A DNA stretch of 64,000 nt from Crotophaga sulcirostris (lineage: Eukaryota; Chordata; Aves; Cuculiformes; Crotophagidae): NCBI GenBank assembly GCA_013397455.1, contig VYZB01000383.1:326743-390742 (forward strand), written 5' to 3'. How positions within the stretch are numbered: position 1 is the first letter of the stretch; each line of letters opens with the position of its first letter. The notes beneath the pieces are model-generated. The model was not told where the DNA came from. It saw only the letters and a program-made list of their open reading frames with translations, and did not search any database. Shown here one piece after another: positions 1 to 12,800 of the stretch. A program made the translations under genes and the position numbers.

Positions 1-1767
1 GGCACTGCCAGTCCTGCTCCCAGACACTGGGGAAGCTGTCAGAGGGGCTGCCCAGGGTCTGGTTGGAGCAGCTCTGGCACTGCCCCCACAGCCAGGGCAG
101 TGTCTGGCTGCTTCTGCAGGCACCGACAAAGAACCAACCCTGCAAACTCCCACTGGCATCTGCTGGAGCTTCACATCCCAAAGGAAAAATGGATTTTTGC
201 TTACACGTATCTTTAAGCATTTCAGCAGCAGAGAAGGCATGGGCGTAGGCACTGTCTCTAGCTAAAAACACAAACCCCTGTTTTTTCTTTGTAAGAAAAA
301 ATTTACACCTGCTCCTTGACTTCACGTCTAGGACAGGAGATGGAGAAGGATTTCAAAAGCTTTAGTTCCTTCCTGGAAAGAAGCCTTTAGGAGAGGTACT
401 GGTTAATTCCCAATCAGGTTATTACTAGAAGGTGAGGGGACTGTTTCAAACCCAGGTTCCAAAATATCTGCAGAGGGCCCTGAGTTATTTCATGGCAAAA
501 TGAGTATCTGCAGACAGCGGAGAATTTTTTTTTCCATTTCCCCTTGTGTTTCACCTTGAAGCAGCTGTTAGCAAAGCCAGAAAACTCCTCTGCCCCTCAG
601 TGTATTTAACACAGCCTTGGCAAAGGGACTGCAGTCTGGCATCTCATGAATATGGGAATGGTCTAATTCTCCAGCTATTCTCATTACCTCAGCCTGAGGG
701 TCCCAGCTTTCCATAACCAACTCCTGAAATCACAGACTTCCCACTGCCCTTGAGCAGCAAACCGCTGCTCCTCACAGAAGTGATGCTGGGGTGACAGAGG
801 GAGCCCCAGGGCCCTCCCTGAGCAGGGATGGCACTGGGGACAAGGCTGCTGACCCCAGCTCTCCTGTGCAGCTCCTGGAGTTGCTCATCCCTTGCTGTAA
901 CTTATAGAAGGTGCTGCTGCAGGGCCCTCTGCAGGGGCTCTGAGGCCTGGGCGGGGGGCTGGCAGGCTGGCAGCAGCAACACATCCATCCCGGGCAGCAG
1001 AGGACATCCCCCACCCTGCTCCCACAAGCCATGGAGCTCTGTGCCTCCTTCCACACCCTACCTCATCTGTGACCCCCGTGAAGTCCAAGGATCTGCAGGG
1101 CCTCCTACCTGTCACTTCACCTTCCCCTCCTTGTCACCTCGTTCTGCCTCCCCTCCTGCTGCCACGCACCTGCTTTCTGCTCCTTTGTTATTCCTCCTGA
1201 CAGCCCTGTCCACCCTCCCAGGACTTGGAGCTAAAGCTGTCCCTGTGCTGGGAGGTGGCAGTGGCTGCCAGGAACCAGCTGCCAGGGCTGCTGTGACCTG
1301 CAGGGCAGCTGGAACTTGAGGCCGAGCTGATTCTGAAGCAGGGGCTGCGAGACTCGTGGAGATTCTGGCCAGAAGGGCCTGGTTCATTCCAAGAGAGAGA
1401 AACAGGCGCATCCTTTGAACATTGGCAGGTGATGTGAGCAGGAAAGTCACCAGGCTGTGGAAAGACTCACAATCCTGGCTATGGAGCCTTGCACGTGATG
1501 CCTCCCCATCTCACAAACACCCACGACTGCTGCTGCCAAGCTGCTCTGGACAAGCAGAACTCACATTCGCGCGCTGCAGCGGCACCTGAGGCAAAGCTGG
1601 TTTCAAGGGCCAGGTTCCTGCAGAGCACAGGCAGGTGACACATCTTTCCCAGAGGTCAAGGTAGCCACAGTAGCACAGACACCTGAATCAGGATCATGGC
1701 AAGGTGGAAAAAACCTGTAAGTTCTTCCTGGTTCTTTTGTGATATATATAGTTGTGATATATAGTTA
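1..1767. other. Intergenic stretch, no gene recognised
   Basis: Moderately GC-rich sequence, richest at about 830-1320. It holds overlapping open frames on both strands, but none has a recognisable domain, a convincing splice structure or biased composition. I see no conserved exon here. In human gene order GOLGB1 would lie on this side of IQCB1, but no exon of it was recognised. Confidence 0.5.
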
Positions 1768-1828
1768 TAGGTTGGACTCGATGATCTCAGAGGTCCTTTC
1801 CAACCTTGTGATGCTGTGATACTGTGAA
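1768..1828 (+). repeat. CR1 LINE 3' end, short fragment (young subfamily)
   Basis: Contains the 3' signature GGTTGGACTCGATGATCTCA followed by a CCTTTCCAACCTTGTGAT tail and a TGATACTG-type terminal microsatellite. It is severely 5'-truncated, with only the last ~60 bp present. The same 3' end recurs nine more times in the window in both orientations. Confidence 0.85.
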
Positions 1829-2808
1829 ACAGGATTTTTTGCCTACAGTTGGCCAAAAGGGTAACTGTATCAATGGTAAATAAAAAATGGGTTATGTCTT
1901 CTAGTAGTTCGTTTCTCCTTCATGGTTCAAACCTGGCCTATATAGAAGCCACAAAAGGCATCACCTTGGAAGTCCATGGTTCTGTAATCAGAACCTCTCT
2001 TTCAATTAGTCACATTACAGGGCTGTAAATACAATAATTCTGTCAATACTACGGGACAGTCATGCTGCATTTGTATTAACATAAACAAGGGCTAATGTAC
2101 CGTACAGCTAATCTGACATGGCAGTAATTGGCTGATGCCCAGCCAGGAAGGCCCTGGAGCTACGCTTGCTCTCCCTTCTCTACACAAACTGTCCCCTGAA
2201 ACACTGGAGAGGAAACAAACTGGGACACCCTCTCTTCCCTGCCAGCAACAAATGATGCTTCTTGCAACTGCAGCACTGAGGGGCTTGGAGCAGTTGTTTG
2301 CTTTGTGGGGGTGGGAAGTGTATTTAAAACTGGAACTTGATGTCCTACAAATGTACTTATTAAGAAATCAGCATTTCCAGAACATCTTACAAGAGTAGAT
2401 CAGAGTCAGCAAGCACCCAATGGACATTAAAACCAGGAAACCATTCAATCAGCTCCTTTCCCTTCCCTCTGTAACTACTGGGAGCTACACCTTCATCCAG
2501 TCTGCAGTTGGCTTTTCTTACCCAGATGAAGCTTAAGAAGCTTAAAACTTCGTAAATGCTTTGGGGCTGCTGTTGCTTTGTGCCTCCCCCCCCCCCTTAC
2601 AGACTGGGCAGCCAGGCTTAAATCTGAGACTGCAGCTGGGGTTCTCTGGTTAAAGGACTTAAAGGAGATCAACATAAGCAATGCCTAAGGATGGGAACCA
2701 GACCCTAAACACAGCCCACCTCCTGTCTGGGCCATGGAAGTGGGCAGACTCCAAACGAGGCTAGGATCAGGAGTCTTCTGGGTTACAGCTACAACAGGAT
2801 CAGTATGA

Positions 2809-3112
2809 CAGTATCACAGCATCACAAGGTTGGAAAGGACCTCTGAGATCATCCAGTCCAACCTAGAACCCAACACCAACACCCACCCATCATCTAAACC
2901 CTGGCACTGAGTGCCTCAGCCAATCTCCCCTTAAACACCTCCAGGGTTGGCGACTCCACCACCTCCCTGGGCAGCGCATTCCAATGGCCAATCACCCTTT
3001 CAGGGAAGAACCTTTTCCTAATATCAAGTCTGAACTTTCCCTGACGAAGCTTGAGTCCATGTCCTCTAGTTCTGTCCCTGGTCACCTGAGAGGAGAGACC
3101 AACCCCTGCCTG
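2809..3112 (-). repeat. CR1 LINE 3' fragment, antisense (young subfamily)
   Basis: Starts on the plus strand with the tail repeat (GTATCACAGCATCACAAGG) and runs back into the C-terminal coding part of the CR1 ORF2 reverse-transcriptase polyprotein. On the minus strand an open frame at 2894-3124 reads the typical C-terminal block ([28 protein letters not shown]). It is 5'-truncated, so it is dead as a transposon. Confidence 0.9.
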
Positions 3113-3454
3113 TTTTGCTTTCAACCACCCATGTTGCTTTCAGAGACTTGACTTTCAAAGGGAGTCTTAGTGAGCAGAGACCCTCCCTCTTCTGTGAGGG
3201 AGGCTGTCAAAGAAGTCACAGCAGATTTCCAGGCTTTCAGCATCTGGCCCATCAGCTCTGTGCATGCTTTGATGTCTGGCTGTACAGTGCCTTGCCTGAT
3301 GCACCCCCTCACCCACGATGGAGCTCTTGGGTTCTACCCCAGTACAAACCAAAGAGCAACCAGAGACTCGTTTTAATCGGAAACCATTACTCTCAACAGT
3401 GTGGTGCAAACAACACATCACTGCTGGCAACAGGCAAAGAGCAGTCCTGTCAGT

Positions 3455-3637
3455 GTCACTGTGTCACAGCATCACCAGGTTGGAAAGGACCTCTGAGATC
3501 ATCGAGTCCAACCTAGAACCCAACACCAACACCAACCCAGCATCTAAACCATGGCACTGAGTGCCTCAGCCAATCTCCCCTTAAACACCTCCAGGGTTGG
3601 TGACTCCACCACCTCCCTGGGCAGCGCATTCCAATGG
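3455..3637 (-). repeat. CR1 LINE 3' fragment, antisense (young subfamily)
   Basis: Nearly identical to the copy ending at 3112 but truncated earlier, just after the plus-strand motif GCGCATTCCAATGG. It lies in direct orientation to that copy, about 340 bp away, separated by unrelated sequence. Confidence 0.9.
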
Positions 3638-4436
3638 GTAACAAAGTCAGTGCCTGGAACAGCTCCTGGAGCAGCCAGAGAAAGTGAGCTAGAGGCGTTG
3701 GGGAAGAGCACCCTAAAGAGAGGGTTTAGGATCTGCGAGATGATGGCTTAGGCTCTGGGTGTGACTTAAATCTTTCCAGGTCTCCAATCTGCTCCTCCAT
3801 CTGTAAAATGGAATTGATAAAGCCTCCCCGACTTGCAGCAGGGCTCCCAGTCTTAATTGATGTCTGTGAAGCGTTCTGAGAGCCATCAATGGAAGGAACC
3901 ATCACCAAGCCCTCAGGCCTTACTGTAACACCAACAATGCAGAGCTGGTTAAAATGCTTTTCCTGACACAATGCCTTGGAAATAAAGGAAGGCAAAAGTG
4001 GAGATGCGCCCAGCACTGGTTTGCTGCAGTGTAAATAAAAATGGTAAGAGAGCAGGTTTTATAGATTTCCCTCCAGGGAATTCTGTCATACCAGCCAGTT
4101 TCAATAACACATGAAAACTTCTACCTCTGCAGATTCAAACAGATGCCCTTGCCAATAGCTCAGGTACCAAAACCTATGACGAAATTGGCAAAACGCACCC
4201 TGGAGTTGAAAACGCCATGGAAGCTCACATGGAAACGGATAAAGGAACGACTCGCTCGCACCCTGCAGGTGTGGAGAGCCGGGGGTGCTGCTCGGCCACC
4301 CCGCACAGCGATCACACCCCGTGCCGGCACTCGCTGCCCCACTGCGCAAAGCCCTGCGCCCTCCCGGGGGCTCTGAGCTGCCCCTCGGCGGGGCTGCCGG
4401 GGGGGCTGCCGAGAGCCCGCAGGGGGGCCGGGGGAA
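3638..4436. other. Intergenic stretch, no gene recognised
   Basis: Unique-looking sequence that becomes GC-rich after about 4260 as it approaches the minisatellite. Open frames here are artefacts of GC richness or of the run of N that follows. No exon recognised. Confidence 0.45.
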
Positions 4437-4723
4437 AGCATCCCCCCAGCATCCCCCCAGCATCCCCCCAACATCTCCCCTGCATCCCCCGAGCATCTCC
4501 CGAGCAAACCCCAGTGTCCCCCGAGCATCCCTCCAGCATCTCCCGAACATCCCCGACCATCCTCACAGCATCCCCGAGCATCTCCCTCATATCCTCCTGC
4601 ATCCCCCGAGCATCCCCCAGTGTCCCCTCAGCATCTCCCGAACATCCCCCCAGTGTCCTCCCAGCATCTTCGAGCATCCCCCCAGCATCTCCCGAGCATC
4701 CCCCCGAGCATCCCCCCAGCATC
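4437..4723. repeat. C-rich 11-bp minisatellite (AGCATCYCCCS)n
   Basis: About 26 degenerate copies of an 11-bp unit, AGCATCCCCCC or AGCATCTCCCG, run without interruption into the assembly gap. The minus strand carries regularly spaced runs of 4-6 G, so it could form G-quadruplexes, and the plus strand could form i-motifs. The unit length is not a multiple of 3, and the open frames across it have low-complexity S/P/H/I-rich products, so I do not regard it as coding. True array length is unknown because the gap begins inside it. Confidence 0.9.
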
Positions 4724-5274
4724 NNNNNNNNNNNNNNNNNNNNNNNNNNNNNNNNNNNNNNNNNNNNNNNNNNNNNNNNNNNNNNNNNNNNNNNNNNNNN
4801 NNNNNNNNNNNNNNNNNNNNNNNNNNNNNNNNNNNNNNNNNNNNNNNNNNNNNNNNNNNNNNNNNNNNNNNNNNNNNNNNNNNNNNNNNNNNNNNNNNNN
4901 NNNNNNNNNNNNNNNNNNNNNNNNNNNNNNNNNNNNNNNNNNNNNNNNNNNNNNNNNNNNNNNNNNNNNNNNNNNNNNNNNNNNNNNNNNNNNNNNNNNN
5001 NNNNNNNNNNNNNNNNNNNNNNNNNNNNNNNNNNNNNNNNNNNNNNNNNNNNNNNNNNNNNNNNNNNNNNNNNNNNNNNNNNNNNNNNNNNNNNNNNNNN
5101 NNNNNNNNNNNNNNNNNNNNNNNNNNNNNNNNNNNNNNNNNNNNNNNNNNNNNNNNNNNNNNNNNNNNNNNNNNNNNNNNNNNNNNNNNNNNNNNNNNNN
5201 NNNNNNNNNNNNNNNNNNNNNNNNNNNNNNNNNNNNNNNNNNNNNNNNNNNNNNNNNNNNNNNNNNNNNNNNNN
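4724..5274. other. Assembly gap (N)
   Basis: 551 N. It is bounded on the left by the C-rich minisatellite and on the right by a CR1 fragment already in progress, so the missing bases probably include more minisatellite and more of that CR1. Confidence 0.99.
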
Positions 5275-5515
5275 GGAAGATTTAGATTGGACATGAGGAA
5301 GAAATTCTCCACGCTGAGGGTGGGGAGGCCCTGGCCCAGGCTGCCCAGGGGAGCTGTGGGTGCCCCCTCCCTGGAGGTGCCCAAGGCCAGGCTGGATGGG
5401 GCCTGGAGCAGCCTGGGCTGAGGGAGGGGTCCCTGCCCATGGCAGGGGGAAGTTGGAACCAGATGATCATTAAGGTCCCTTCCAACCCAGACCATTCCAT
5501 GATCCTATGATTCTA
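5275..5515 (+). repeat. CR1 LINE 3' fragment (canonical ATTCTATG-tail type)
   Basis: Begins at the gap edge with the ORF2 C-terminal block (RFRLDMRKKF, then a W/LPRGAVG-like region and SLEVPKARLDGA). It ends with AAGGTCCCTTCCAACCCAGA and the tail ATGATCCTATGATTCTA. This is the usual avian CR1 tail, unlike the TGATACTG tail of the numerous young copies elsewhere in the window. Its 5' end lies in the gap. Confidence 0.92.
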
Positions 5516-8500
5516 AATTCTGCAGAGAAAAGCTGAATTTGGACAGAAATGAATAGTGTGGCAACTCTGAGCTCTTTCTCTGGTTCAACATCTGATTACA
5601 GAAGTGTTAATTTCCTTCCAAGGGCCTGTCAAACCCCCATTTCACCTCAGTAGAAAGGGATTTTGGTGGCACTGGGCTCATCCTCCACTGAGGCTCTTAA
5701 AACAAACATGAAACCTCAGCAGGCCTCGTCTGAGCAAGAAGGCAGAGGCAGAATGTGCTCAAGGGCACAGAGGAATTCTCCGGCACAGCTGGGAAAAACT
5801 GCCAGAGCCACGGTGTCCTGACCTTGGTCCTCACCTGCCAGGCTCTGCCCTTCTGTCCTTGGAAGGCAGCTGGAGTGAACCCAACCTGGCCTTCAGGGAG
5901 GGCAGAGGAGAGGGGACAGGAGCACCTGTCTTTTAGCTCCCCTTGGTAAATCTGGGCCCATGGATCGCTCCTTTAGTAAACAATCTCTTTATTAAAGAGT
6001 TTTTCACCGTTTGCAAGGATACCTGGAGGAAGGCCCAGTCTTACTGTGCTACAAAGGATGATAAGGAGAACCTGGAGCCCAATCCCAATGATCTTTACAG
6101 CTCCCCCTGCAAAGCACTGCCTCCTTTTCCGATGCCTGCGAATTTATAAATAGCTCCGATTCCGCTACTTGGAGAAAGCTCTCGTTTCCCCTTGCACTTG
6201 ATGTGTGCGATACTCTGCAGTGGAGAGCAGATGTTTGTACCAGATTCTGCTCCCATAGATAGCAGCAGCAGAAGATTCGGAGGAGAGAGGTGAAATAGCA
6301 TCGGGGATATCTGCTGTCCTTGGCTCAGAGCTCCTGTTACAGCCAGTCTGAAAGGCCAGGTGACGCCCTTGGACTTAGCAGCGTAGTCTCAAGCACATGC
6401 CTGGGTCTCTGCTGGAGATGAGCATCCTGTTGTTTGCAGAGTCCAGTTACAGCTAAAGCTGAAAAAAACCCGTATCTGTCTGCATCAAGAGGAATTTTCC
6501 TCAACTGCAGAAGCCAGTAGAGGACACTGCTTTGTCTCTGCTTCTGAAAGGGCTGAGGGAGTGGATTTTTGTTCCTTTTGCTGCCTTCTTCCTGCTCCAT
6601 GACTCTGGTGGCACCTTCGGCAGAAGAACAGTTGCTATCCCTTCTTTTCATCCATATCCATCAAAGGATTTTGTTTTCCAGCTCATTTGTTGCTGCTAAA
6701 GCTGTAGCAATAGCGCTCCTGTATAGCTTTACTTAAGTGAGGGAAGAAGCAAAACCACATGACAAATGGGTCCAATTTATCACAGCAACAGAAACCTGCA
6801 ATTCAGCTCAATCGCCCCCACAGGCCAGCTTAGGCTGCGTCAATATTTAATGCCCTGAGCTCTGCTGCCTTTGCAGCTCCTCACTTCACCTCTGCCCCTC
6901 CTCACGTCACAGCGTGTCCCCCAGGTTTGTTGCTCCCCTGGTGGGGCAGGGCACCCCTGCAATTCCTCTGCTGCCAGCAGGGTCTGTCTGCCAGCTGCTG
7001 GGGCCTGCTTGGTGTCCAGAGTGGAACAGCCCAGACCTGCTGGGCACAACCCAGTTCTGCCCCTTTTCCTACCTGGCTGGACCACCTGTGTGGCACATTT
7101 ATGCCCGCATAACAGCTCCCAGCTTTCTGGACATGTCTGTGGCAAGCAGACAAGCAGGAGCAGGACTGGACCCATCTCGGCTCATGGCCTCTCATACAGT
7201 CTTTTTTGGGGTGATTGTATAACCCAGAGAGGACTGTTCACCTGGTAGTGGGCTGGAGGTGGCTTCTGTTCGGCTCTCTATGTCTGTACCCACCACTCAG
7301 GCAGCAGCATTTTATCCCAGAAGGAGCTGCAGTGAAATAAATCACCAGCAACGTCCCCAGGAGAACCTGAAAAGAGGATGAGCCAAGCTATGCCAAACTC
7401 CCCCCACCCGTAAGCAACGCAGCAGGGCACCTCTTTCACTGGCCCCAACTTCCAAGCCATTGGCATCCAAAAGCATCTCCCAGCTCCCCCCTGGCACGCT
7501 GCAGTGGCTCCTTTCTGGCTTGCTCTGCCTGGGACTGCAAGGGGAACAAGCGACAGGTTGTATGGTTACATATGGCCATAGGCACGAGCCCTCATGGCTC
7601 TCTTGCTCCAGTTTCCTTAGTCTGTAAAATGGAGATGACTGAGATCTGGTGACAAGCACAAAGTAAGAAGAGGCATTTTAATTTGCCAGGGCAGTGGTGA
7701 GGCAGGGGGAATTTGCACTGTTGGGCTAAACGACCCAGCAACTTTAATTCCTCCAGCAAGAGTGCACCTTCTACCAGGTGCTCTGTTCACTTAAAAAACC
7801 TCCATTATCCAGCAAATTGCATATTCCAGAGGGGGAGTTCATTATCCACTCCGATGGCAGTGAGTGGCAGAGGCCATTACCATTACAATAAATGGCTTTT
7901 TGGTAAGATGGCTCTATAACTCACTTGGTATTTAACACTGGCCAGGGGGCTCATGGCTTTACATCAAATACATTAAGCAAAGCACCTTTGTGAACACCCC
8001 CCTGTGCTAAAGAGCTGTTATAATGAGTGTGATTAGGAGTACACCTAACAGCAGAAGCTGCTGTCTCAACACAGTTTGGGTCAGTGGCTGCACCGCAGAG
8101 CAGACTACGATGTGCACAGAGGACTCATGTATTTGTGAGGGAACAGCTGGCTTGCTGCAGCTCATCCACAGCCACTGGGCATTTTCCAGCACCAGAGCCT
8201 GGCAGCTGCTGGGTGGTAGCTTCCATCCCCTGGAGTGCTGGGCGACTGCCCCTCAGCCCCTCCACTCTGGTGCTTGTAGAGCGCCTGCCTCGTGCAGAAC
8301 AATATGTAACTCAACAGACACACACGAGTGCCCTAGCAAATACTTAATGGATTGTTCTACCAGTTAACCCTCCAAGAAAGGAACTGAGAGCCAATTCAGT
8401 GCCTTCCAAATCACAGCTCTGTTAAAAAAAATACCCTAGAGCACAGCTCGTCCTCTTGGCAGCTGTTCAATTATTAATTTCAATATATCGGCTGCATCTG

Positions 8501-9612
8501 AATGGGCTTGGGCTTCTGCCCACTATTTCTATTTATTTGTTTTCCACTCATCTCCACTAAAATTAAAACTCAAACCCTTCTAGAGAGAATGGAAAACAAA
8601 TATGCTGAACCAGTATTGCTGCCCACGTACAACTGGCAGAAATCATTGCGCTTTTTCCTCCTCTGCAGTGAGGTAACATCTAATTCTTAAAACTCTCCAG
8701 GTCTCTTACCTGAAAAACAGTGCAGGCACCTACAGCACTAGCTGCAGCCTTGGGTTCTCCTTGCTTCCTGGGCACACCAGTAAGCAGCATCCTTTGGCCC
8801 CTGACTGTAGGATTTTATGAATACTGTGTACCAGGTCACAGTGACTGCAGAGGCTCCTGTACTGGCGACTGTTCTGGATTAAACAGCATCTGCATGGTTT
8901 AAGAAGATGGAGCTGATGGTCCAGATGGTCACACCGGAGCTGCAATCCCATGTAACAGTTCAGACTGTGCCCACGTTACAATGCACTGCATTGGCTGTGG
9001 GAAGAATGGCATGCTTTTAAAGGAAAACACATATAATCCAAGAATATTGGTATTTTTTTCTGCCCTTTGCTTTTTCTCTTGTTGCTATCAAGTGGCTGGT
9101 GAAGGTTCCTCAGGCCAAGCTTTGTTTGTGCTGACTACAGGTAGCTGTTCTACCCTGCTGTAAGCTCCCAGCTTGCCCAGTGCTTCCTTGACTTCTTAAC
9201 AGTGTCTTGGTTTGTTCTAAACCAACCTTTATCTCAAAGCACAACACCTAATATTATAAAATGTTTTGCTCTCAAAGGCTTTTACAATAGTGTGATTCTT
9301 TACGCATCTGAGTGTGAATAAGAAGTGACAAGTCAAAGGTTATGAACTTACTTTTAAAGTGATACAAAATACCCTCATTTACAACTACAGTATTTAAACC
9401 CTATTTGCAACAGCACAATCAGTAGGATCTAACTGTTGATGTACAGGAAATGTTTCTTAACAAGATAAGTAAAATGCACTAAAGTAAGGCTTTGGTCTTT
9501 TTCAGTGCTTTGTCTTCCAATTCAAGTGTTTTCCTTCCTTAAAAACACACACAAGTGAATGCATAGTGCAAGGTATGAGTCTGATTGAGTGAGAAATTCT
9601 TCTGCCTGTTAC
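5516..9612. other. Intergenic; probably includes the IQCB1 3' UTR at its right end
   Basis: No exon or known repeat recognised. The bases immediately left of 9613 must be 3' UTR of the minus-strand IQCB1. The nearest clear minus-strand AATAAA I found is at 8532-8537, which would imply a UTR of about 1.1 kb. A weaker variant signal nearer the stop is not excluded. No GOLGB1 exon was seen. Confidence 0.4.
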
Positions 9613-9842
9613 CTAAAAGGCTTTCTTTCCACCAATAAATAGAGTTTCCAGTTCTGCACTTAGGGCATCATCAGGAATGGCATCATCCTCCACAAACTCA
9701 TCTCCAAGCTTCTTCCACCATGGCCAGGAACTGTATTTCAGCATAGCATTGTGGGATTGTCTTGCCTTGGTAGCTACAGGGACTGATCGACTCATAAAGA
9801 CACTGAGATCTTTTTCTGTGGTCTCTGATAACCCCGGAGCAT
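9613..9842 (-). CDS. IQCB1: IQCB1 coding exon 13 (C-terminus, stop)
   Basis: 230 nt ending in TAG. Acceptor TCTTACAG. Reads [46 protein letters not shown] and [13 protein letters not shown], closely following the human C-terminus. This region binds CEP290 in the human protein. Confidence 0.96.
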
Positions 9843-12800
9843 CTGTAAGAACAAGAAGAGTTTTCTGTATTTTGTTTATGGATTTATGAGTATTTCAAAT
9901 AAAAAAAAAAAAGGAGCCCTACCCTCCCACTTCCCACTGTCCTAGATCACTCATTTCCCCATTCTGGCATTACAATTTTATGGCTAAGTGATAAAACCTG
10001 ATTGGAGAAGCAATCCAAATTAAGGCTAATCTGAAGAAATAAAAATACGTAATAGGGAAGGGAGTAGAAGGGGTGAAAGCAGGACTATTTCATTTAGGTG
10101 CAGTGGTGGCATCTACTAAAATGACTGCTTGTGAAACTATGACCTAAGAGAAAGAGAAGCTCCTGGTTGCTACTGCTGGATCAGCGCTCCTGGTGCAGAG
10201 TGACATCAGTGTAGTGTTTCCACCACTCTGGCACAGCAGTGCTGCTTATTCCCTGCCTGGGGGATCTGGCACAGCGTACAAGTGTGTTGCCCAGGAGTGA
10301 TGACTGCAGTGACACAGCATGTGACAGACTAACTAATGGAATTCAGTAACTTGCTGAATTTTGTCCTGCTTGGGTGCTCTCTGGTGGCTGCAGTTTGCTA
10401 TTCTCACTCTTTCACTCCAGGCTACTTGTCTGGGATTAAGATAGCACAACAGTGAATTCCATTTCAAATAAAGCTGGGCCAGAGAAAATGAAAACATGAC
10501 TCAGAATTCACACCTCAAAGATTTCCCTCTTTATCTGGAAAAGGTGAGAGCTCGTAGACCAGCTACTAACTTACCACAAAAGAAAACAGAACAAAGCAAT
10601 ACAAATGAAGAGGAAGACATTGTGTGAGATTCCCTTCTTAGACATTCTAATGTCTTTTACAGGGCCTTTGCTTTTCTTGTGAACATATCAGAGAGAGACT
10701 TCTGGCAGAAGAACAAGCAGGTGTATATACTTAACCTATAGCAATACCTTGATAGTCTCTCACAAAGCCTGAATCTCAAGATTGACAGATGGCAAATGAA
10801 GAAAGATAATTCAATTTTGAAATGAGACTTTACCACTGTTCCCTCTAATTTTCTCTCTAAATTAGTTTAATCCAAATGGTAATCAAAGCTATGACCAGGG
10901 CAGTCACATACTCATTAGCAGCTCCACATCGGTGTTGACCTGAGCCAGTAACGCCTCTCTCCGCTGCGCTGCTCTCTGATCCAGTCTGTTCCTCAACAGG
11001 AACCGTGCCAGCTTTTCCTGAGCCTGCGTATGTAATTCCTTACTCATTTCTTCTGACATTTGGGAAGCCTGGAGGAAAATACCAGTTTATTATCATTAGG
11101 AGCTGGCTATTTAAAATCTTTTGGGGGCAGAATAACGTCTAAACAAGGAATGCAAATGCTGTTCTTAATTGTTAACTTAATAATTCCACTTCCTCTGCAG
11201 CTCTCTCCAAAGCTATCCATCGTCAAGTATATAAATTTTACTATTACAGTTTGCTTTGACCCTTTTTATTAGATTAATGCTTAAAATCCCCAATATCCTA
11301 GTACCCTGCTCTCAAACGAGCAGGGTTAATGTATGCATACCTCAAATGGATTATCTTGATCAGAATTTATGAAGCTGAATATATTTCATCTCTACAGTAT
11401 TTTATGTTGCATCATTAATATGAATTATGAAATGACTAAGAAACAGACCGGATGCAGTCTGATGTAGTCATCCACCTTCTGCTGCAAAGCTAGTCTCTGC
11501 TCATCAGTCAGTCCCTTGGGATCTTTCCAAGGAGGGAGAGGTCTCCTCCTTCTTCGTTTTTCCAAGAATTTAGAAGCCTTTGTAAAGAACATATGAGAAT
11601 AAGACAATCACAGACAGGAAGTTTGTCTTCTTGCTTTGTTTGTAATCAATCAGTGAAAGAAAAATGTTTCAGTATAGCATCTGTTAATGCATCAGTTTAG
11701 CTATGATGCTGAAAAGACAGCATACAATGGTCAGCATGAACGCTAAATAGTAAGAACACTCATAATAAATTACTGACTCATCTGTAGCCTGGTGCAATTC
11801 CAGCCTTCAATTTCAAAGTGGCAGCTCTTACATTTTAGTTACAAGACTGTATCAGACTTTGTAAACTATGCAAGGTTTAACCTCTCCTAAGCAACTGTGG
11901 GTCTAGGTTGTCATCCTCTGAATAATTTTTTAATAAATTATGGCCACATAGACACTAAAAGAATAAACAAGGCTTTATAAGACATTGCAATAACCACCCC
12001 CCCCCATCCAATGCTAGAACAAAGTATATATATATATGTATATACTTACTGCCCTCTGAATGACAACAGCTGCTTTATACTCCTTAAGAGATTGTTTCTG
12101 TTGATGAAAATTTCTTCTTGCTCTATACCCTCGCCAGAATCTCTGGATAGTTAATGCTGATTTCTCCTCCATTTCCTCCATGTACTTATTTACCTGACCT
12201 GCAAATGTAACAAAAATCCAGTTATAAGGCAGTGGGTTGGGATCTCTTAACAATTTACATTTCTAATTCTCAAACCAGGTAATATCAAAAAAGCTTGGGT
12301 CCTATCAGTTAAAAACCCTCCTTCACCCAAGGTCCACTAGCTGCGGGCCATGTCTCAGAGAACGGTAGCTGCAACGGAGCTTTGTAACACAAGAAAACTG
12401 GGTCTCCCTTTCTCCTGCACTGTTCTGAAGGCAGGAGAACTTGATCATTAGTTATCAAGCCATTGTAGAATTAGTATGTTCTCTGCCAGATAATTGGCTC
12501 AGGAGAAGAGACAGTAAGACTTCAGCGCAAATAGACATGCAGGATTAGGAAATATATTTGGGGAAACTGTTCTCAAGAAGGTCCAGACAGTTTAATCTTC
12601 TGATATAGTTTAATATAAATCATACTGGCATGTATTATTTCCAGTAAGGCCAGCTGTCTTTCATGGAAGAGTCTCATGGCTCTCTGTCTCTGAAGTTGCA
12701 GTTGCAGTTTTAGAGCCTCGTCTTCCTTCTGCTTTTTTAAGTGCTGCAGCTCCTGTTCCCGTTTAGCTCTGCAATACACAAATACACTAGCAATTAGCTT

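Noticed and set aside
828..1319. 163-codon plus-strand ORF, with overlapping minus-strand ORFs
   Set aside because: GC-rich, open on both strands, no recognisable domain or splice pattern.
2894..3124. 76-codon minus-strand ORF that could pass for a small protein gene
   Set aside because: It is the C-terminal end of CR1 ORF2 in a truncated copy. The same frame recurs at 57552-57743.
4217..5495. ORFs of 220-380 codons across the first N run, both strands
   Set aside because: Most of each is X. They exist only because N cannot be read as stop, and their ends are minisatellite or CR1.
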